Positions 5,743 through 9,506 of a DNA stretch of 9,506 nt are shown piece after piece. The DNA is from Vulcanimicrobiota bacterium (GTDB lineage: Bacteria; Vulcanimicrobiota; Vulcanimicrobiia; Vulcanimicrobiales; Vulcanimicrobiaceae). The DNA lies in the NCBI GenBank assembly GCA_019245275.1, contig JAFARW010000083.1, positions 1 through 9,506 of the forward strand. The letters are read 5' to 3'. The notes under the pieces are model-generated. The model was given only the letters and a program-made list of their open reading frames with translations, did no database searches and was not told the origin of the DNA. The stretch's first letter is position 1, and every line of letters starts with the position of its first letter. The position numbers and the translations under genes are program-made.

Positions 5743-6685
5743 CGTGTTGGCCGCGCTGCTCGGGCTGCTGGCGGTCATCTTGTACGCAATTTTGGCGGGC
5801 GCAGATTTCGGCGGCGGCGTGTGGGATCTGCTGGCGAGCGGTCCGCGTGCAGTCCGTCAGCGTGAAGCGATCGGCGCGGCGATGGGTCCGGTCTGGGAGA
5901 CCAACCACGTTTGGTTGATCTTCCTAGTCGTGCTAATTTTCACGTGTTTCCCGAGCGTCTTCGCGACGTTGGGAATCGCGCTCTTCGTTCCGTTATCGCT
6001 TGCGCTCTTGGGAATCGTGCTGCGTGGTGCGGCGTTTGCGTTCCGCGGACCGGCGTATCGCGATCTGCCGACACACAAAGTCTGGGGAGTGATCTTTGGC
6101 GTCTCGAGCTTAGCTACGCCGTTTTTGTTTGGAGCGTCCGCCGGCGGGATTGCAACGGGCAGCTTTTCGTGGACGCGGCCGATGAGCATCGCCGTTGGAT
6201 TCTTTGCGATTGCACTGTGCGCTCAGCTTGCGGCGGTCTATCTGACGGTCGAGACGCGATCGGCATTGCGTGGAGATTTTCGGCAGCGCGCCTACTATGC
6301 CACGATCGCGGTCGCAGTCGCCGGCCTCGTTGCGCTCGCAACGGGTGCGGCCGGTGAGCCGGCGCTGATTTCACATCTGCGCGCTCCGCTCCCGATCGCG
6401 ATCATCGCTATTGCGATGCTGCTCGGCATCGTCGTGCTCGTACTGCTGCGTCTTGACTACGTCCATTGGGCGCGCGTGGCGGTTGCGGCCGAGGTCACCG
6501 CGGTGTTGTGCGCGTGGTATGCCGCGCAAGCACCCTATATCCTGAGCGAGCTGGGCGTTACAGCGCCGGCGGCCCCGCATCTGACGCTGCTCATCTTCCT
6601 TTGGACCTGTTTGCTCGGCGGCGTGGTTTTAGTGCCTTCGATGCTACTGCTTTTCGCAGTTTTCAAGCGAGAGCCGATCGATTGA
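5732..6685 (+). CDS. cydB: Cytochrome bd-type quinol oxidase subunit II
   Basis: A 317-aa polytopic membrane protein that pairs with CydA. Family marks are the N-terminal AGADFGGGVWDLL (about residues 22-34), VWETNHVWLIFL (about 54-65), the FPSVFA segment and RGAAFAFRGPAYRD (about 98-111). It is shorter than E. coli CydB (about 379 aa) but within the range of divergent short-form CydB proteins. ATG 5732-5734 lies inside the last codons of cydA, so translational coupling is likely and 1:1 subunit synthesis is expected. No cydX-like small ORF follows: only 9 bp separate the stop from the convergent cupredoxin stop. No cydC or cydD assembly transporter is in the window. Confidence 0.93.
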   Translation: MWADVLAALLGLLAVILYAILAGADFGGGVWDLLASGPRAVRQREAIGAAMGPVWETNHVWLIFLVVLIFTCFPSVFATLGIALFVPLSLALLGIVLRGAAFAFRGPAYRDLPTHKVWGVIFGVSSLATPFLFGASAGGIATGSFSWTRPMSIAVGFFAIALCAQLAAVYLTVETRSALRGDFRQRAYYATIAVAVAGLVALATGAAGEPALISHLRAPLPIAIIAIAMLLGIVVLVLLRLDYVHWARVAVAAEVTAVLCAWYAAQAPYILSELGVTAPAAPHLTLLIFLWTCLLGGVVLVPSMLLLFAVFKREPID

Positions 6686-6694
6686 TGCTTGCGG

Positions 6695-7030
6695 CTACTG
6701 TGCAGCTTTGACCGTAATCGTGCCCTTCATCATCGGGTGGTAACTGCAGATGTAATTGAAAGTACCGGCGGTATCAAAGCGGTGCGAAAACTTTGCATTT
6801 TGATCGAGATTCCCGGAGTCAAACGATTTGTCGGTCGCGGTCGCCGTGTGCGCAACTTGGTCGTCGTTGACGAATGTCACAGTGTCGCCTGCGTTTATCG
6901 TCAGGTTGGCCGGCTGAAACGCGAAGGATGCAATGTGTACGACGCTCGTCTGCTGGGCCGTGGAAGCACTTTGAACGCCGATAAGACCGATGGCTGCAAT
7001 CGCAGCAAAAAGCGAGATGATCGATTTCAT
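6695..7030 (-). CDS. Secreted cupredoxin (plastocyanin/amicyanin-like blue copper protein)
   Basis: A 111-aa precursor: a signal peptide (about residues 1-25, ending SASTAQ) followed by one cupredoxin domain. The type-1 copper ligands are visible: His61 in DDQVAHTA, then Cys95, His98 and Met101 in YICSYHPMMKG. The C-x2-H-x2-M spacing matches amicyanin-type sites. NAGDTVTFVNDD (46-57) is the standard strand before the first His. It should carry one electron in the periplasm or cell exterior. ATG 7028-7030 has an AAGGCGG Shine-Dalgarno 6 nt upstream. The gene converges on cydB with a 9-bp gap, so it is a separate transcript. Any electron-transfer link with the bd oxidase is speculation, since bd oxidases contain no copper and take electrons from quinol. 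Confidence 0.92.
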   Translation of the reverse strand: MKSIISLFAAIAAIGLIGVQSASTAQQTSVVHIASFAFQPANLTINAGDTVTFVNDDQVAHTATATDKSFDSGNLDQNAKFSHRFDTAGTFNYICSYHPMMKGTITVKAAQ

Positions 7031-7083
7031 AAAATGCCGCCTTCTAGCGCATTGAACGCCGATCGCATGAAAAAAGTTTGAAT

Positions 7084-7099
7084 CCTCCAGGTTTGGAGG
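7084..7099. promoter_or_regulatory. Small perfect hairpin/palindrome between cupredoxin and lipid kinase
   Basis: CCTCCA (7084-7089), loop GGTT, TGGAGG (7094-7099): a perfect 6-bp stem. It overlaps a second palindrome GAGGCCTC (7096-7103), giving two mutually exclusive folds. It lies in the 95-bp divergent gap between the cupredoxin start (7030) and the kinase start (7126). It could be an operator or an mRNA structure in either leader. On the minus strand a run of six T follows about 8 nt after the stem, but there is no upstream minus-strand gene here to terminate. Function unknown. Confidence 0.35.
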
Positions 7100-7125
7100 C
7101 CTCTCGGCCGGGGTAGTGCGCGAAC

Positions 7126-8001
7126 GTGCGCGCGCTCCTGATGATCAATGCTCAAGCTCGCCTTGGATCGAGGCACGAGCGCGAGATTCGCGATGCATTT
7201 GCGACCGCCGGCTGGGAGGTCCTCAGCGCCCCGCTCGATGGGAGCACCGCCGTACAGATCATCGAAGGGGTTCGGGAGCCGTTCGACGTCGCCGTTATCG
7301 GCGGCGGCGACGGTACGATCATGGGGAGTCTTGGAGCGTTCGTCGGACGGCCGATTCCTCTCGGCATCATTCCGCTCGGCACATTCAACGATCTTGCACG
7401 TGCGCTTGAGATTCCGCTTCGGCCCGCAGCGGCGGTCGAGGCGATCGTATCGGGGCGCCGCCGAGCGATCGACGTGGGTTGCGTCAACGGCCACTATTTC
7501 TTGACGGAGGCCAGCATCGGAATCAGCACGCACATCGCCCGTCGCCAAACATCTGAGATCAAGCGATTTCTTGGATTGGCTTCTGCGATTGCCACGACGG
7601 TCACGACAATTTGGTACGCGCGTCCTTTCTCGGTGTCGGTCTCGCATAATGGCGAAGATGAGCGATTCAAAACGATCCAGCTAACGATCGCGAACAGCTT
7701 TCATTTCGGCGGCCTGATCACGAACCGCACCGCCTCCCTCGACGACGGCCAGCTTGAGTTGTACAGCCTGCGCGTCGCGGGCTGGTCAGACATCTTCCGA
7801 TTGGTCAAGCCGATCTTGCAAGGCGAGGTGCGAGATTCGCGAGCTGTTACGGTCCGCCGTGCAGCGAGCTTTAAAGTGCGCACGCGACGGCCGCGGCACA
7901 TCTTTGCGGACGGCGAGCCGGCTGCGATGACGCCGGCCACCTTCGAAGTGTTGCCGCACGCGATCACTGTCTGCGTGCCACAAGCGGAGCCGCAACCGTG
8001 A
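7126..8001 (+). CDS. Diacylglycerol/lipid kinase family protein (DagK/YegS-like)
   Basis: A 291-aa cytosolic or membrane-associated lipid kinase. The nucleotide-binding core has VIGGGDGTIMG (about residues 57-67) and PLGTFNDLAR (83-92). The C-terminal half carries DDGQLELYSL (206-215) and the HIFADGEPA segment (258-266), where the DGE triad is typical of the family. Members use ATP to phosphorylate diacylglycerol or related lipids, often recycling DAG to phosphatidic acid. The exact substrate cannot be read here. The GTG at 7126 gives the family-like opening MRALLMINAQA; a GGGG-rich weak Shine-Dalgarno lies about 11 nt upstream. The stop overlaps the next gene's GTG by 4 bp (GTGA, 7998-8001), so the two are translationally coupled. 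Confidence 0.92.
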   Translation: MRALLMINAQARLGSRHEREIRDAFATAGWEVLSAPLDGSTAVQIIEGVREPFDVAVIGGGDGTIMGSLGAFVGRPIPLGIIPLGTFNDLARALEIPLRPAAAVEAIVSGRRRAIDVGCVNGHYFLTEASIGISTHIARRQTSEIKRFLGLASAIATTVTTIWYARPFSVSVSHNGEDERFKTIQLTIANSFHFGGLITNRTASLDDGQLELYSLRVAGWSDIFRLVKPILQGEVRDSRAVTVRRAASFKVRTRRPRHIFADGEPAAMTPATFEVLPHAITVCVPQAEPQP

Positions 8002-8501
8002 GTTTGCGCGGACGTTATCTTCGGCCAACATCGTACGCTCGCCGAATCGAAGAGATCGACATCGAGGCGCTGCGTGCCGACGGCATCCGCGGCATCATCA
8101 TCGACCTGGACAACACGCTCGTCGGTTACCGGCTAAACGAGCCCGATGCTAAGGTCGCCGCGTGGCTCGATCAAGCGACGCGAGCTGGATTTCAGGCGAT
8201 CATCGTCACGAACAACGCAACCGATTGGGCGTTGCAGACGGCGCAAAATCTGGGCGTGCCGTGCATTCCGAACGCACGCAAACCACTGTTGCGTGGCTTT
8301 CACGCCGCACTCGCGGCCCTGGGCACATCGAGCGAAGAGACGATCGTGATCGGCGATCAGGTCTTCACCGACGTCCTCGGTGCCAAGCGCTTCGGGATGA
8401 AAGTGATCCTGACGGAGCCGATCGTCGCCCGCGAGGAGTGGTGGATGCGCCTGACCCGTTTTCTCGAACGGGTCGCTCTCTATCGGTCACCCCGCACGTA
8501 G
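7998..8501 (+). CDS. yqeG: YqeG-family HAD-IIIA phosphatase (possible phosphatidylglycerophosphatase)
   Basis: A 167-aa HAD hydrolase of typical YqeG length. HAD motif 1 is IIDLDNTLV (residues 34-42; Asp36 nucleophile, Asp38 acid/base). Motif 2 is IIVTNN (Thr71). The conserved Lys is in ARKPLLRGF (Lys95), and motif 4 is VIGDQVFTD (117-125; Asp120 and Asp125). YqeG shares its family with the mitochondrial and plastid PGP phosphatases (Gep4 type), which convert phosphatidylglycerophosphate to phosphatidylglycerol. That activity is plausible here, and coupling to a lipid kinase fits it, but it is inference. The start GTG overlaps the kinase stop (GTGA). The aldo/keto reductase begins 10 bp after its stop. 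Confidence 0.92.
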   Translation: MSLRGRYLRPTSYARRIEEIDIEALRADGIRGIIIDLDNTLVGYRLNEPDAKVAAWLDQATRAGFQAIIVTNNATDWALQTAQNLGVPCIPNARKPLLRGFHAALAALGTSSEETIVIGDQVFTDVLGAKRFGMKVILTEPIVAREEWWMRLTRFLERVALYRSPRT

Positions 8502-8511
8502 GAAAGGCATC

Positions 8512-9486
8512 ATGCAATATCGCGCGCTCGGGCATTCAGGTTTGAGACTGTCCGTCATCGGTCTAGGATCGTGGCTGACATACGGCAGCACCGTCGCGGC
8601 GCAAACCGCCCGCGACTGCATTCTGCGTGCCTACGAAGGCGGCGTCAACTTCTTCGATACCGCAAATATCTACGCACGAGGCGAGGCCGAGAAGACGCTT
8701 GCGCCAATCCTCAAGGAGCTCAACCGCGACGCGATCGTCGTGGCGAGCAAGGTGTACTTTCCAATGGGCGACGATCCGAATGAACGCGGGCTGTCCCGCA
8801 AGCACATCCGCACCCAGATCGATGCGTCGCTGCGCCGATTGCAGGTCGACTATCTCGACCTCTACCAGTGCCACCGCTACGACCTGGAGACGCCGATCGA
8901 AGAGACGTGCAATATGATGAACGACCTCGTGCGCGCAGGCAAGATTCTCTATTGGGGAGTCTCGGAGTGGAACGCAGATCAAATCGTTTCAGCGGTGAAC
9001 GTTTGCCGCGCAAATGCGTGGGCGGTGCCGATCAGCAATCAGCCACAGTACAGTCTGCTTTGGCGGCGTATCGAGCAGCGCGTGTTGCCGATGTGCGAGC
9101 AGTACGGATTAGGGAACGTCGTCTGGTCGCCGCTTGCGCAGGGCATCTTGACCGGCAAGTACACCGACGCAAACCGTCCGCCGAAGGGAACGCGCGCGGC
9201 CGGTCCGGCGGCGGAGATGATGGAAGACTTCTTCACGCAGCCGGTGCTGGATGCGGTGCAAAGGCTGTTGCCGATCGCAAAGCATGCCCGACATCCGCTT
9301 GCGGCGCTTGCACTCGCCTGGTGTCTGCGGCAACCAACCGTAACGAGTGTGATTGTCGGCGCCACGACCGTCAAGCACGTCGAAGAAAATCTTCGCGCAG
9401 CCGAATTGCGCGTCGATCCCTCGACCTTCGATGAAATGGACCGAATACTGCAGCCGGTGCTAGTGGAAGAACCATATCTCGCCTAA
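8512..9486 (+). CDS. Aldo/keto reductase (YghZ / Kv-beta-like)
   Basis: A 324-aa (beta/alpha)8 NADPH-dependent oxidoreductase. The catalytic tetrad is complete: Asp49 (FFDTA), Tyr54 (NIYARGEAE), Lys80 (VASKVYF) and His121 (LYQCHRYD). C-terminal cofactor-binding features are VWSPLAQGILTGKY (about 204-217) and VTSVIVGATT followed by HVEENLRA, typical of the AKR6/YghZ/voltage-gated K+ channel beta-subunit group. The physiological substrate is unknown; related enzymes reduce aldehydes such as methylglyoxal. ATG 8512 is preceded by AGGAAAGG with 5 nt spacing. It lies 10 bp after yqeG on the same strand, so it is probably the third gene of the kinase-phosphatase operon. Its metabolic link with lipid phosphates is unclear. 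Confidence 0.94.
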   Translation: MQYRALGHSGLRLSVIGLGSWLTYGSTVAAQTARDCILRAYEGGVNFFDTANIYARGEAEKTLAPILKELNRDAIVVASKVYFPMGDDPNERGLSRKHIRTQIDASLRRLQVDYLDLYQCHRYDLETPIEETCNMMNDLVRAGKILYWGVSEWNADQIVSAVNVCRANAWAVPISNQPQYSLLWRRIEQRVLPMCEQYGLGNVVWSPLAQGILTGKYTDANRPPKGTRAAGPAAEMMEDFFTQPVLDAVQRLLPIAKHARHPLAALALAWCLRQPTVTSVIVGATTVKHVEENLRAAELRVDPSTFDEMDRILQPVLVEEPYLA

Positions 9487-9493
9487 TCTCAAA

Positions 9494-9506
9494 AAGGAGC
9501 AATTAT
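9494..9506 (+). promoter_or_regulatory. Ribosome-binding site of a truncated downstream gene
   Basis: AAGGAG (9494-9499), then five bases (CAATT), then AT at 9505-9506, where the window ends. If the next base is G, this is an ideally spaced start codon. It predicts another plus-strand gene only 18 bp after the reductase stop, probably in the same operon. Confidence 0.6.

Noticed and set aside
7027..7647. Minus-strand frame of 206 codons opposite the lipid kinase, possibly upstream of the cupredoxin
   Set aside because: Arg/Asp-rich shadow of the DagK frame with no domain signature. The cupredoxin has its own well-placed Shine-Dalgarno.

Overview
The window is a gene-dense stretch of a bacterial chromosome, roughly 60% G+C by eye, with frequent GTG starts and short intergenic gaps. 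I see no plasmid, phage, transposon, RNA-gene or CRISPR signal. The protein repertoire (repeat-rich 'KIYV...TTPTITG' propeller lipoproteins, a bd oxidase with a short Q-loop, a YqeG-type phosphatase) resembles environmental non-Proteobacteria such as Ca. Eremiobacterota (WPS-2) or related lineages. That placement is recalled impression only and is weak.

Left block, minus strand (about 3353 down to 1): a TetA-like 12-helix MFS exporter, a class I SAM methyltransferase starting 4 nt after the exporter stop, then two tandem paralogous lipoproteins built of NHL-like propeller repeats. The upstream propeller copy carries a reading-frame break near 979-982. The second copy runs off the left edge. 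Their leader peptides and ribosome-binding regions remain about 83% identical while the rest has diverged.

Control region (3354-3429): a 76-bp gap between the exporter and a divergent TetR-family regulator holds a near-perfect 12+4+12 palindrome. Both divergent -35 hexamers lie in its arms. This is a textbook self-regulated repressor/exporter switch, and the regulator's mRNA may be leaderless.

Middle block: the TetR gene is tail-to-tail with a VOC/glyoxalase-like gene (stop codons overlap on TTAA). That gene starts almost back-to-back with cydA. cydA and cydB overlap by 11 bp and encode a two-subunit cytochrome bd-type quinol oxidase; no cydX or cydCD is visible. A secreted type-1 copper cupredoxin converges on cydB with a 9-bp gap.

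Right block, plus strand: a diacylglycerol-kinase-family lipid kinase, a YqeG/Gep4-type HAD phosphatase (4-bp GTGA overlap) and an aldo/keto reductase (10-bp gap) form an apparent operon. A strong Shine-Dalgarno after the reductase indicates that a further gene starts at the very edge of the window.

Most genes belong to well-known families. I do not see convincing evidence for a wholly new system. The points most worth a second look are the broken propeller gene and its tandem duplication, the TetR operator, the exporter-methyltransferase pair and the lipid kinase/phosphatase coupling.
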